Assembly (NCBI GenBank): GCA_037013685.1
Contig: CM072893.1
Span: 22,525,736-22,589,735, forward strand
Source: Acridotheres tristis
Taxonomy: Eukaryota > Chordata > Aves > Passeriformes > Sturnidae
Direction: 5' to 3'
Length of the DNA stretch: 64,000 bases
This document shows, in pieces, positions 32,001 to 43,248 of this stretch. Both the position numbers and the translations under genes were made by a program. The notes under the pieces are model-generated. The model ran no database searches. It saw only the letters and a program-made list of their open reading frames with translations, and had not been told where the DNA came from. Within the stretch, counting starts at the first letter, position 1. Each line of letters opens with the position of its first letter.

Positions 32001-35000
32001 GACAGGCTGGTGCTGGAAGGTTTAGTGACGCAAAAGTTTTGGTGTCGTTTGGTGACTTTTCCCTTCACCAGGAGCAGGTCAAAATCCATGTATAATAGAA
32101 AAAGGGCAGTGAAAAGCCACAGAAGTTCAGTTGAAGCAAAGGTGCCCCAGGCAGGAGACCTGTAGCCTCTTTCAGCTTTTTTTCATAGAGCGGTGTTAGC
32201 TTGCGGCTTTGAGCTTGCCCAGCCCCTCAGGATGTGGGAGCAGAGGATGATATGCACCAATCCAGCCCCAGGACTCCTTCCCTGTTCCATGGCTGGCAGG
32301 GTGGCAGCAGTGCTTGGCCCAGAGTGGTCTCTCTCAGCGTGCTCTTTCATGTGCTTGCAGCTCTGCTTGACGTCTGCATTAGCAATATGAACCTAAAGTC
32401 CTACGTGGAGGCAGAGCAGGATAGCACTTCTCCTGGCCCTCTCCCTTGGAAACCTCCCGTCCTCTGAGTGATCTGGGGGACAGAGTGCTCCTGCTGTTGT
32501 TTGCTCCGTGTGTGTGTTTGTGGGTTGTGATGCTTGCTGCAAATGAGGTTTGCTGCCTTGTGGGTTGCTATTGTTTAGGGTGGAGTTGTAACCAGGGATG
32601 CTAGGGTAAGAGGGCTTCCCTTGGGCTGGGTTCCTCACGCCTTCAGGAGCACCAAGCAGGTGTGCTAGACCATACCCTGTCTTTTTGCTTCCTGGGGTTT
32701 TGGCCCCATCCTGCACTGGTTGTCCAAATGCCTGACACCAATGGCAACACGTGCTGCCAGTGCAGAGGTGTGAGTCCAGCAATCACTGCATTTGAGGCCG
32801 GCAACCAGTGCTGCCGGCAGCTTGCCTGTTCCTCATTCAGCTGCTCCCATGTTGTCTCTTAGCCAAGACTCAAGTACTGAGAAGAGAGAAGTTCTGCTGG
32901 AGCAGGAGGGCAGAGGCTTGCCCTGGCAGCTCGAAGAAGCAATGGAGGTGCTTTGTACGCACTGAGTACGTTCCTGCCATGCTTGCACTGGCCCTCCTCT
33001 CCATGGGCACCTATGCGCGGTCCAGACGTTGTGGCCAGCGTCATGTCACGGTTTGCCCCCGGGCGCACGCTGCCACAACGAGGCCAGCTGGATCCTCGAG
33101 GCGGGAGTTATTCAGCTTTTTTCCCCCCTCTGGAGCGGGCGTCTGGCCGGCTGCCAGGGCTGCGGGGCTCCACCTAGGAGGCAACATGGAGCAAGGCGGC
33201 CGGCGGCGGCGGGGCCGCCGTCTCCGGAGACTACGCGTCCCAGCGTGCAGCTCTGGCAGCGGCAGGGAGCGAGGGGAGCGTTGCATCCCGGGATCGCAAA
33301 CCTCCATGCGCCACGTGGGGCTGACAGCCTCCTGCGCTCCGAGGCAGCGGCACTGGGGTCCTGCCGCCCTGGAGCATCGCTGTGGATCCCACTCTCAGTG
33401 TAAGGACAGACCTCAGCCTCTTGCTACCACTTCCCTGCACTGTGGCTCCCGGTTCCAGCTCTCCCGGGCAGATCTTGTCTGTGTGGAGGGCTGCCCTGAG
33501 CAACAACACCACAATACCATGCAGAACTGTGTAGTTTTGCCCCACCATGTGCAAGCAAGCAGCCCTGAGCAGGGATGTTGGCTTCATGTTCTGCAGGGCC
33601 ATCAGCATGGTTAGATATAACTGAATTTTTCTGTGTTGCCACGGATCCTAGAAAACCTTTGATGATGAAAATACTAGTTTGTCAGGAGGCTTTTATTCTA
33701 GGTATGCTGACAGGGTTTTTTTTCCAGCCCCACGGTTCCCACAAGACATTGTTCGTTTGTTTGGCAGCGCTGCACTGATGTGTACTGCAGGAGGGATGCG
33801 AGCCTGGTCGCTGCAGGGTGGCAGGGCCCCAGGGTGAAGGGGTCTGAGAGAGAGGGAAAGTGCCTGAAAACGTGAAATGTACGCTCCTGAGGCCGAAACC
33901 GACAGCGTTTGATTATGGATCATCTTTGAGATAGTGAACTGAAAGGAGTAATTAGGGACAGTGGGATATTTCCCTGAGAGTTGCAGGAAATGACTGCCTC
34001 ATGGTAAGTTGATAGTAGTGGAGCTGAAACTGGGTTATCTGTGGGATTGCATCTGGGGCTTGCAGCCTTGGACGTGATTCAATTTTCTGGCTGTTTTGCA
34101 ATTGGCAGGGTGTGCTTTTCTCCCTTTTTCCCTCCTGGAGAATTCCCTGTCTGCGTGTTTGAATCATCTGAGGAACAAAATGGGAAAGGGGAGACTCCTG
34201 CTGTCCCTAGGTACTGCAAGGCAGTTCCCTTCCCTGGGGCCCCAGCTGAATGTCCAGCTCCAGAGGATGCTCTCTTCTTGGGAGACCCTGGACCCTGGCA
34301 GAGCTGGGGCTGTTGGACTGTGCTGAGCCCTGACCTGCAAATCCACATCCCAGGCAGGCTTTCCTCACCTGGTGCTTTCAGAGAGCACTGCTTTACTACC
34401 TACATCAAGATTGTCTCTTCGTAATAATTAGTTGCAGGTAATTACCCCTTCTCTGGCTGTCCCCCTAAATTTGTGACCCGATCTGCGGGGGAGAACACCC
34501 TTGGGTTCAGATGCTTTGTGTGCTGCTGTGGGGGATATTTGCACTAATATTGCAGGATGTGATCTGGAGCTGGGACACCATGCACAGCTACATGGTGTGG
34601 TGTGGGCAGGGAGGCAGCTTGTCCAGATAAGCGCTGTGGATGGCTCGGGTGTGCAGCTTGGGAAAAGTAAGAGAGTAATCCCTGCATGCAGCCAGGCAGG
34701 TGGCAATGCAGGTTTTGCCTTCGGACAGGTCAGGGCCTGGCAGTGTCCTGGCTGGGGTCAGCCTCTGGATCCCGCCAAGTCCATGGCACGTGGTCTCCTC
34801 CAAAAGTGGTATCTCTTCCCTGGAGAGCCCAGCCCTGTGGGAGCTTCAGCTTCATCAGTTCTGCATTTTTAAAGCAAGTTGATACTGGTAATGTCTCAGG
34901 TTATGTCTTGGTGGGTTCCACCTCGGTTCACGCGGGCTTAACAGCAGCGTCGGAGTTTGCAACTGGCCTCTCTTAATCCCCTCTGTTCCAAAGAAAAGGA

Positions 35001-38000
35001 GAAAGAGGTGAAGGCAGGCTTACGGAGGCAGAGCATGGACTGCTCCATGTGCCTCTGCCTGTCCCAGTCACTCTGAATACTTCGTGTTTGCTTCCCAGCC
35101 CTGTCAACTTCCCGGACAGCAGGCACCATCACTGGGCAAAACCACGTGAATTATTTGAGACGCTGCCCTGCACGCACCCTCATGCCAGCGGGACTGGCCT
35201 GGGAAGATGTATTTCTTCCCCCCTATCAGGGCTCCCACACCCCATCGAGGCAGCCCTGCGAAACAATGCTGCTATTTACACTTTAAAGCCTCGTTAGGCA
35301 GCCAGGAAGCAGGCACGGAGCATGCCGGGAAGCACCGGCTGCCTTCAGCGAAGGCTGGCCTCTCTTCTTCCCGGTCTGCTGGGAGGAGCAGGACACTCCC
35401 CGGCTGAGCTGTAACCCTGCAGCCCCTTTCAAGCTCCACTTCTTCATTTTTTTTTTTTCATCATTTATGTTTTTAACCTCTGCCTTGATAGTGAGCTTTG
35501 CTGCTTGCACAGAGAACACGCTGGCTGCCCAGACAAGGATGGCTCCTGTCAGGCCGGGGGACACCGATTCCTGACAGCGGCCCCAGGTAGAGGAAGAACA
35601 AGATGTTGATGCTGCTTTGCCTCTGTCCTCATCAGTTCTTTGCTCTCTGATGGTGAACTGAAGTTACGGGAGTTCAGGCAGAGTTTTTAAGCTCTCTGTT
35701 TTCCACATCCCCTACCCAGGCAGGCAGCTCCATGGTGCTGGTCTCGTCTCACAGTACCCTGCTAGCTCCTGGCTGTGTTGGCTCTGTGAGGTGTCCACCG
35801 TGCGTTTGGTGCCTTGGGAAATCTGATGTTCCCCAGCTCTGTGAGCTTGGCTAGGATGTGAATCATTCCTGCTCCAGCAAACCCACCGGACAGTGCACCA
35901 GAAGAGCTTTCCCCATAGGGCTGATAGTTCACAAGCAGGGACAGCAGAGGAGAAGGTGTGTGGAGGGTTGGGCCGTGCTGGGCTGTACATGAGTCATGGG
36001 CAGAGCACCTGCCTTCTATTCCCTGGGTGGCCACCACCTGGAGCTGTTTAATTGCCCACACTTTCGCAGCAGGTTTGTGGACCTGGCCTCGGCTGAGGAT
36101 GCTGAGCTATGAGATCCCTTCACAGGGTTCTTTTCTCCTGAACCTCCACGCTGAGGAGGAGCCACGGAGCCACCCCACCTCGCTGTTTGCCCAGACCTGC
36201 CTGGGCTGGTAGCTTACCAGCTGCAGCGTCAGCCTGGTTTTTTCCCTTGCTGAATGTTTTTGTGTTGCTGGGCCAGCACCTGTTAGCAGCCACAGGAAGC
36301 ATCTCCTGTTGCCTCGTGTTCCACAGGGGCATTGCATGCTCAGCCACCAAGCAGCAGCCCTCTTGGCCCCAAGCCTGCCTGGATCACCAAGCATGCCCAG
36401 ATTCTGTGCTCAAAGCAGGAGACAGAGCAGGGACATGCAGAAACACCAGCTAGGGCCAGGCACTGGGCTTGGCATGGGAAGGGCCACATCCTGCAGGTCT
36501 GTGTCACTGCACCTGGCTGGACAGGGCTTGCAGGCAACTGGGGCAGTGTGAAGGAAAGAGGTGGTGGTGGAGGGATGTCCCAGACCAGGCAGCGTGACCT
36601 ATGTGTGAGTTAAAGGTGGTGTTCTTGCTGCTGTAAAGTAATTGTGTTACTTCATGTAATGTGTGTAGTGTGTCTGCAGTGAATGCAGAATTTGGACAGC
36701 TTGTATCAAATCCTAGGAATGTTGTTGTTGTTATTTCAAACCACTGAATCCAGGGACACATTTTACGCTGCATTAAAAATAGTACTTGGTCAAGGTGTCA
36801 GTCTTGCTGAAGTCACATAACAGGCTCCTCTCCACTCCTCTGATCCTGACATTGGTCACTCAGTAGGGTTCCAAAAGCAGGGTTAATACATGTCTGTATT
36901 AACCTGCTGGGAAAGGCCCAGGATGGAAATGGAGGCTTGTGTAGAAGTAGATGGCCTGTCTCATCTGCTCTCCCACCTCCAGCAGCAGGGAGCTAGGGAA
37001 GAGCATGAAAAGCACAATGGATGGAGAATGATGTGTCTGCCTGGTCTCACCACCCCAGGAGACCTTCCTGCACCCTGAGAAACAAGATAGGGACTGAGGA
37101 CAGCAAGAAGTCTTGGGAACTTAGTCTTCTATGTCTCATCCATTAAATAAAAACAAAGAATCGAAGGATGAGACCTGCTGGGTCTGATTTTTTTTTTCTG
37201 CCCCTCAGGACATGATGACCAGAAACAGGCAGTGCTCCAGCCACTGCTATCTCTGCCTAATGAATCGGCTTGTTTTCAACAGAAGTTTGGGAGTTTTCGG
37301 AAGTTGCCTATGCATTGAAGATGCTTCAGTATCATGTTGTATAACAACAGAATGGAGGAAATAGAAATACTGTGTTTCTAGTACAGTTTGGGCTGAATTA
37401 TTGTGTCTGTTGGGCACAGGTTGATGTGGATAAAGCAGAAAGCAAAAACTACTCTGCAGTAGCAACTGACCAGCACTGAACTCCCTATTAAAAATTGTTT
37501 TATCTATGTAAACATTCAGTGAGAGCAAGGTGCCGACATTGTTAGCAGCTGTATGAGAAATTGTGCCATGCTTATTCTCATTGCAGGCGGGCAGGAGTGG
37601 GAGCACACGGCTGAGTGGCTGGGCTGGCTCCAGCCCCACAGGGCTGGTAGATCCTGGTGGGTGCTGGGGAGAGGTTGGGTTCAGCTGCTGTGGGGAAACG
37701 TTGTGAAAAGGCTCCAAGAAAATCAAGAAGTAAATCATATAGTTCCCTTGTTGCAAGTTGGATTTAATGCTCGTGAGGTGACCCCCCTCTATTTTTGACC
37801 AGCCCTTGCTCAGCTGTGTGTGCAATCGCTGTGACTGCTGACTTGGGGTCCCAGATGGCTCAGCAGGAGTGAAGGTGATGCCTTGGTTATTCACCTCTCT
37901 CGGCTAATGAGCTCTTGGTTGCAACAAGCTGGGCAATTTGGGTCCCTGTGCTGGTGGCACTGCTCTCCTTGACTCTGGTGCTTTCTGCTCTCCTCCTGTA

Positions 38001-41000
38001 TCCATCATGGTAGAGCTGCTGCTCCGATCCTGTCCCTGCACCCTTCTGCACAGCCTGACCATGGAGTGGAACCCAGAGGGGCCGTGATGTGTCTGGCGCC
38101 TCTGGGACGCTTCCCTGCGCTGCTGGGTTTGCTTTCTGCAGTACCGGGCGGCAGTCCTGGCAGTTCGTGGGCGTTGGGAAGTGCCCGTCCCAGGGCTGTG
38201 CGCGGGCGGGCAGCCGGTGGAGATCCCGCCTTGGCCCCGGTGCAGCGGTAGCCCGGCAGGGCCGGCTCGGGGCCCCGCCTGCGGCAGGACGGGGGCAGAC
38301 GTGTCTGTGCGCGGCAGGGCCGGCTGAGCCGGTGGAGCCAGAGCTGCCTGGCAGCTCGCCCGCTGCTGCGCCCCATCCAGGTCAGCCCGTCTGCCGGCAG
38401 GGAGGGAGCCGCGTGCCTCAGCAGCATCCTGGCACAGCGTGCCGGGTCCTGCCAGCCGCGGGGCTCCTGCGGGGCTCGGGAGCGCTGCTGGCAGCCACTG
38501 AGTGCGGGAGCCCCTGGCTGCTCTAAGGAGCCTGAGTGGGCCTGGCTCTGCCCGGCATACCTAATGTCTTCTGCTGGGAGCCCCCAGGTTGCTTTCAGGA
38601 TGTGTGCTGGTTTCACACATTGTTTGCTCCTTTGCAGACGGCATCACACCCCATGCCCCTCTGTGGGCTCCTTGTCCCTTGCCCAGGTGCTGTTGAGGGC
38701 AGTGAGGCTCTGGGGGTGGTTTGATCACAGCTGGGGGCTGGCATGTGAGATCTCTCTGTCTGCCTGGATCCGGGTGGCCACTGGCCTGCCTGAGCGGCAG
38801 ATGGTGGCTGCCTGGGGACCCGCTATCCATCCCTCTGGGCGATTATTCACCCGTCACCATGACGATAGAAAGGTCAGCAAAAAGATCCTGTGTGATTCCC
38901 GGGTCGGTCAGTGGGATTAGGAGCAGTGCAGGAGGGAGGGCTAGGGCCCAACCAGCCCCTCTTCAGGCTCACCAGCTGGATTGTCCCCCTCGGACACATC
39001 CCCAGAGCCCAGCCAGCTGAGAACTGACAAACTTTGGGTACTAGAGAGAAACCCTTGGGATGGGGTTGGGGCCCTCTGGCTGCTGATCCAGAGAGCTTGG
39101 CCGTGAACCTGTGAGTTCCATCCTGCACAGGGGAGGCCTGGAGTTGTGTGTGGGATGAAGGGAGTAGGCTGATATCAGGGGGGAAGCAGAGGAGGGATGG
39201 GGCTGTGCTGATGAAGGCTTAACTGATCCTGCATCCTTCTTCTTCCTCCTCCTCCTCCTTGCAGCAGCAGCAGTGTGTCTCTCCTTGCAGGGTGCCCCCG
39301 ACTGATCCATGTCTCCTCTCTTTCTCTTTCCCCCCAGGCTGTTCCTCTAAGTCGTTCAAGCTGTACTCGCCAAAGGAGCCCCCGAACGGCAACGCCTTCC
39401 CCCCCTTCCACCCAGGCACCATGCTGGATCGAGATGTGGGGTGAGTTGGGGCCCAGGGAGGGATCTGCAATGCTGAGGACACTGTGTAGTTTGCACCCCA
39501 GGGTCTCTGTGTTATGTTTCCCAGTAGCAAACAAACTGCAGTGTGCATGGAGTTCAGTTAGCACAAGAGCAAAGAGGGAATTGGAGCAGGCAGAGGTGAT
39601 AGTGGGTTGAGAACTAGTGATATTCAGGATGAAGGAAGCCTCCAGGTCCTGAGCTCTGTCAGGCCAAGCCCTTTGCCTGGCCAAACCCCTGGGATGACAG
39701 GGAGCCCTCCCAGCTCCTGCCAAAAGAGCCCCTTCTTCAACGTCTGTCCTGCCTGACAGCAGTCACTGCTGCAGAGGAGCTGGGTATGTCCCCAAGGAGC
39801 AGTTGGCTAAATACTAGGGGTGGAGCAGCCAGTGATGTGGGATCAGAGTGCAGTTTTGGGCTACAGGTCGCCCCATGGGGCTGTCAGATATTGGCAGCCA
39901 GAGTAGAGTCTTCACTGTGGGGAGGGTCTCACCTCCAGTGAGCTTGACTGCCTGCTGTAGCCAGGGAAGGAGGAGCTGTGGTGAGCAGGGAGATCCCTGC
40001 TAGCACTGACGTGCCTGCATCTCTTTCCACTGCTAGACCTACTCCTATGTACCCACCGACGTACCTGGAGCCTGGAATTGGGTAAGCATGGAGGGCTGAT
40101 ATGGACCCTGCTTGGTGGGGAGCTTGTGCCTGTGGTGGGGGTGCCTCAGCAGGGCCAGCATGCTGGCTGGCTGGGGCTTGTGGGAGGATTGTTCAGACTC
40201 TTCCAGCCCTGGAGGGGCTATATATGTTCCCCCTGTGGGCTCAGGACCCTTCCACAGCCTGTGGCTGCCTCCCCCTCTGATGGCTTGCTGTGCTCTCTGG
40301 GCAGGAGGCACACGCCGTACGGGAACCAGACCGACTACAGGATATTTGAGCTCAACAAGCGGCTGCAGAACTGGACAGAGGTAGGCAGCTGGGAGAGTGA
40401 GGGCTGGCCAGGGCAGTGTTTCAGCAGTCCCACCTCCTTCTCCCACTTGTGGCCATGGGACAGGGTTTATCACCCCCATCTCTGAGCACTCAGCTCAGAG
40501 CGCAGTCCTCTGCTGTGCCTGGCAACCGATGTCTATCCGTCTGTCTGTCTCTCCTCTCCATAACTTAGCATCTCTTTGCCATCCCCAGGAATGTGACAAT
40601 CTGTGGTGGGATGCCTTCACCACAGAGTTCTTTGAGGATGACGCCATGCTAACAATCACTTTCTGCTTGGAGGATGGACCAAAGAGATACAGTGAGTACC
40701 AGCTTGAGCCCTCCTTCCTAAGGGCATTGCCCTTCAGCAGAAGACAGTTGTGTGCTCAGGGGGATGTGGGTAGGGTGTCTAAGCTCAGCTGTTTCCAGCC
40801 GGAAGGTATGGGGGGACCCTATTCCTGTACATTCCAAGAACATCTGGATGAAACAGGTTTACTGACCTTATTTTCCTCCTTTTCCTGCTGCAGCAATTGG
40901 CCGGACTCTGATTCCCCGTTACTTCCGCAGCATCTTTGAAGGGGGAGCCACAGAGCTCTACTACGTGCTCAAGCACCCCAAGGAGTCCTTCCACAACAAC

Positions 41001-43248
41001 TTCGTGTCACTGGACTGTGATCAGTGCACCATGGTCACCCAGCACGGCAAGCCCATGTTCACCCAGGTACTGCCTGCACCCACAGCTTCTGCTGCCCCTC
41101 CTGCCTTGGCTTTTTGTGCCCTCTTGGTGGCACAGTCCTACAGGGCTGTGCATTTTGGGCTCGTGGGTATGGCTTCTGCTGAGACTCCTGAGAGCAGAGG
41201 CAAGCCACTGTGAGAGTATTCCAGTGTGGAGCAGTGGGTTCCCAGGGGATCTGGACTGGGGGAGGCTGGGGCAGTCTGTTCCTGACCTTGTGCCCTGCCT
41301 GTCCAGGTGTGTGTGGAGGGACGGCTTTACCTGGAGTTCATGTTTGATGACATGATGAGGATAAAGACATGGCATTTCAGCATCCGCCAGCATCGAGAAC
41401 TTATTCCCCGCAGCATCCTTGCCATGCATGTGAGTACAGCTCCAGGAGCTCCTGTGAGCATGAATGACACAGGGCTGCTGAGCTCCTCAGGCTACTGTGC
41501 AGGTTGGGGGAATTCAACCCAGTCCTGCATCCCAGGCTGGGGCACGGTAGGGCTGTTCCCAGCCTGGATGTACCTGAGCCTCCCGTCCCTCTCACTCCTA
41601 GGCACAAGATCCCCAGATGCTGGACCAGTTATCCAAGAACATCACACGCTGTGGGCTCTCAAACTCCACACTCAACTACCTCCGAGTAAGTGTGTGAGAA
41701 GAAAGGTGTTGCAGCTCTGCCATGTCTTGTCCTCTCAGCTGCCTGATTCCTGGCTGCCCTGGGGTATGGGTAGGCTGCAAGACTGGCTTTGCAAAAGAAA
41801 TCTTGCAGAGGGGCTGTAGAGAGCTGTGGGGCAGTGGGTGTGCCAAATCCCACAAGCTCACAGTGTGGCTTGGGTCGTTGCAACACAGATGCCTGCCTGT
41901 AGAGGGGTCAGGGTTATGGAGTCTCCATTTTGCTGGGGCTCAGAGCATTGCAATCTAATGCAGAATCTGCTCTCTACAGCTCTGTGTAATCCTAGAACCA
42001 ATGCAGGAGCTCATGTCACGGCACAAGACCTACAGCCTCAGTCCCCGGGACTGCCTCAAGACTTGCCTCTTCCAGAAGTGGCAGCGGATGGTCGCTCCGC
42101 CCGGTGAGTCTCACACTGCCTGCTGTGCTGCCTGGGGGTCTCTGGGACTGCCTGCTCAGGCCCTGCCCTCGGTGCAGGCTTCTCCCAGCCCCAGAGCTGT
42201 TCTTGGCCCTGTTTCATGAGACTGGGGGTGGTGAACCAGGCATTTGACTTCCACGTGGGGCAGAGCAAGGCTTAGGCAGCCAGTGCTCCCTGCCAGCTGT
42301 CTGTGGAAAGCAAAGCAAGGATGGAAATGTTCCTGCCCCCTCACCTGTCCTCTGGTCTTGGAGGACACCAGAGCTGTGGACGTGAGGACAGCAGTGATAC
42401 AGCCTGGAGGGGGAATGTGGTCCTTGAAGAAGCAGGGTTTGCATAAAAGGGCCTGGGGGCACCAACTTCCTCTTGTTGGGACTGACCATGTATATATGTC
42501 TGCATCCTCCACCAGCCGAGCCAGCACGGCAGCAGCCCAGCAAGCGCCGGAAAAGGAAGATGTCGGGGGGCAGCACCATGAGCTCCGGTGGGGGAAACAC
42601 CAACAACAGCAACAGCAAGAAGAAGAGCCCAGCCAGCACCTTTGCCCTGTCCAGTCAGGTACCTGTAAGCATCCCGTTTCCATTCTCTCTTCCTCCTCTG
42701 GGGTGGAGGGGAGGGTTCTCTGCCCCTGCCCTGGGAGCTGCTAGGGGGAGACCCCCAGGGACTGCCTATCTGAGCCACCTCAGTTCTTCCTATGTGACGG
42801 GGAAAAAGAAGTAGAGGGTGTCCCAGCTTACTTCCCTGAGAGTCCGTTTGCTCTCCTGCAAGGGAGTGAGGATGTGTTTGCCTCACTCAGTGTCCAAGCT
42901 CGGGTTCTGCAGTGGAGATGAGGAGCTGGGGAAAGGGGCTGCGCTGATGAGAGGGGGGGTCTAGCGGCCCAGGCTCCCCCCACCTCGATTATGTTTCGGG
43001 ACCGTCTCCCCTTTCAGGATGTGATGGTGGTAGGCGAGCCCACGCTGATGGGGGGGGAGTTTGGGGACGAGGACGAGCGGCTCATCACCCGGCTGGAGAA
43101 CACGCAGTTTGACGCCGCCAACGGCATCGACGACGAGGACAGCTTCAACAACTCGCCGGCGCTGGGGGCCAACAGCCCCTGGAACAGCAAACCACCCTCC
43201 AGCCAGGAGAGCAAGTCAGAGAACCCCACGTCGCAGGCGTCGCAGTAA
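20041..43248 (+). CDS. LDB1: LDB1 (LIM domain-binding protein 1, NLI/CLIM2), 11 coding exons
   Basis: LDB1 is a nuclear adaptor that dimerises and binds LIM-homeodomain and LMO proteins, bridging enhancers and promoters. Coding exons are 20041-20065, 39338-39440, 40037-40081, 40305-40380, 40589-40691, 40894-41066, 41307-41429, 41602-41685, 41980-42103, 42516-42664 and 43018-43248. They total 1,236 nt, or 411 residues, equal to the human long isoform. The protein starts MSVGCACPGCSSK. The second start, MLDRDVG in exon 2, would give the 375-residue short form. The dimerisation domain fills exons 3-9. Exon 10 carries the nuclear localisation signal KRRKRK. Exon 11 carries the LIM-interaction domain from residue 336 (DVMVVGEPTLMGGEFGDED). 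All introns are GT-AG. Differences from human are few, such as KESFHNNF for KEAFHSNF. Confidence 0.98.
20100..20960. repeat. Degenerate minisatellite at the start of LDB1 intron 1
   Basis: Directly after exon 1 the sequence repeats variants of a unit of about 40-60 bp. The shared phrases are GGCATTGGTGCTGGGGTC, TGGCTGTGGGGCTGGG and a short TCTCCATGG-type link. The copies are strongly diverged and variable in length, so this is an old array. Open frames on the minus strand rich in Pro/Thr/His, at 20252-20524 and 20687-20893, are products of the repeat and are not genes. Confidence 0.75.
22381..22530. promoter_or_regulatory. Candidate intronic conserved element A
   Basis: A non-repetitive AT-rich core, with TTTATCGGAATATAGAAAAA and then CATTTAATGAGCC and TGCATTAACTTGG, stands out inside GC-rich intron sequence. 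Composition alone suggests a constrained regulatory element. No alignment was possible. Confidence 0.3.
25960..26090. promoter_or_regulatory. Candidate intronic conserved element B
   Basis: A low-CpG stretch contains ATGTTAGCAACGAAAAC, GCATTATTGATGGAGC and GATGCTGCTATATTCGG and differs in texture from the surrounding G-rich intron. It could be an enhancer. It has no coding potential that I can defend. Confidence 0.3.
28151..28330. promoter_or_regulatory. Candidate intronic enhancer with homeodomain and E-box motifs
   Basis: ATTTAATTATTAA holds overlapping TAAT homeodomain cores (28,161-28,173). CAGCTG and two ACGTG motifs, CCACGTGG and ACACGTGA, follow within 110 bp. LDB1 complexes act through LIM-homeodomain and bHLH partners, so autoregulation is possible, but that is inference from motif content. 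Confidence 0.3.
29423..29442. repeat. GT dinucleotide microsatellite
   Basis: Ten GT units in LDB1 intron 1, preceded by ACGT-rich sequence. A likely length-polymorphic marker. Confidence 0.9.
29565..29800. repeat. AT-rich homopolymer patch
   Basis: A T-run of about 13 at 29,566-29,578 is followed by two copies of TTAATGGAAATTTT and later by A-runs at about 29,781-29,791. The patch lies immediately left of a very CpG-rich island, giving one of the sharpest composition changes in the window. Confidence 0.7.
29880..30430 (+). promoter_or_regulatory. LDB1: Internal CpG island, probable alternative LDB1 promoter
   Basis: CpG-dense sequence lies 9 kb upstream of exon 2. Possible splice donors are C|GTGAGT at 30,222 and GGAG|GTGAGG at 30,318, the second being a full consensus. 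LDB1 is known to have a shorter 375-residue form starting in exon 2. A non-coding first exon here spliced to 39,338 would produce it. A run of about 17 C follows the first donor (from 30,229). Promoter activity is inferred from composition and position. Confidence 0.5.
30430..33029 (+). other. LDB1 intron 1, between internal CpG islands
   Basis: Intron sequence of 2.6 kb. No exon, RNA gene or repeat beyond short pyrimidine-rich runs is seen. Frames at 30364-30780 and 30227-30823 are proline-rich shadows. Confidence 0.6.
33030..33400 (+). promoter_or_regulatory. Second internal CpG island with ZNF143-type site
   Basis: A compact CpG-rich stretch in LDB1 intron 1 contains ACTACGCGTCCCAGCGTGC (33,230-33,248), a good match to the ZNF143/STAF motif. 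It also has CACGTG at 33,312-33,317 and a palindrome ATCCCGGGAT at 33,285-33,294. A splice donor CAGT|GTAAGG lies at 33,400. An ATG at 33,186 is open to that donor over 71 codons plus one nucleotide, a phase that joins LDB1 exon 2 in frame. It has the features of a real promoter and first exon, for LDB1 or for a non-coding RNA. Confidence 0.5.
33401..39236 (+). other. LDB1 intron 1, distal part
   Basis: About 5.8 kb with no supported exon. Homeodomain-type motifs TAATAATTA (34,422-34,430) and the palindrome GTAATTAC (34,438-34,445) are close together. An AGATAAG GATA site is near 34,625. A GC-rich patch at about 38,060-38,500 produces open frames on both strands that I reject as genes. Confidence 0.6.
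39237..39276. repeat. TCC/TTC and CAG repeats upstream of LDB1 exon 2
   Basis: A CTT/CCT run followed by GCAGCAGCAGCAG lies about 60-100 bp before the exon 2 acceptor. It creates strong decoy acceptors (polypyrimidine plus CAG). A further TTGCAG ends at 39,290. Use of the 39,291 site would add 47 nt and shift the frame, so the downstream CCCCCAG at 39,337 must be preferred. Confidence 0.7.

Noticed and set aside
38005..38616. Overlapping open frames on both strands in a GC-rich patch of LDB1 intron 1
   Set aside because: Both are Gly/Ala/Pro-rich, neither has splice sites or motifs, and the patch shows only moderate CpG density.
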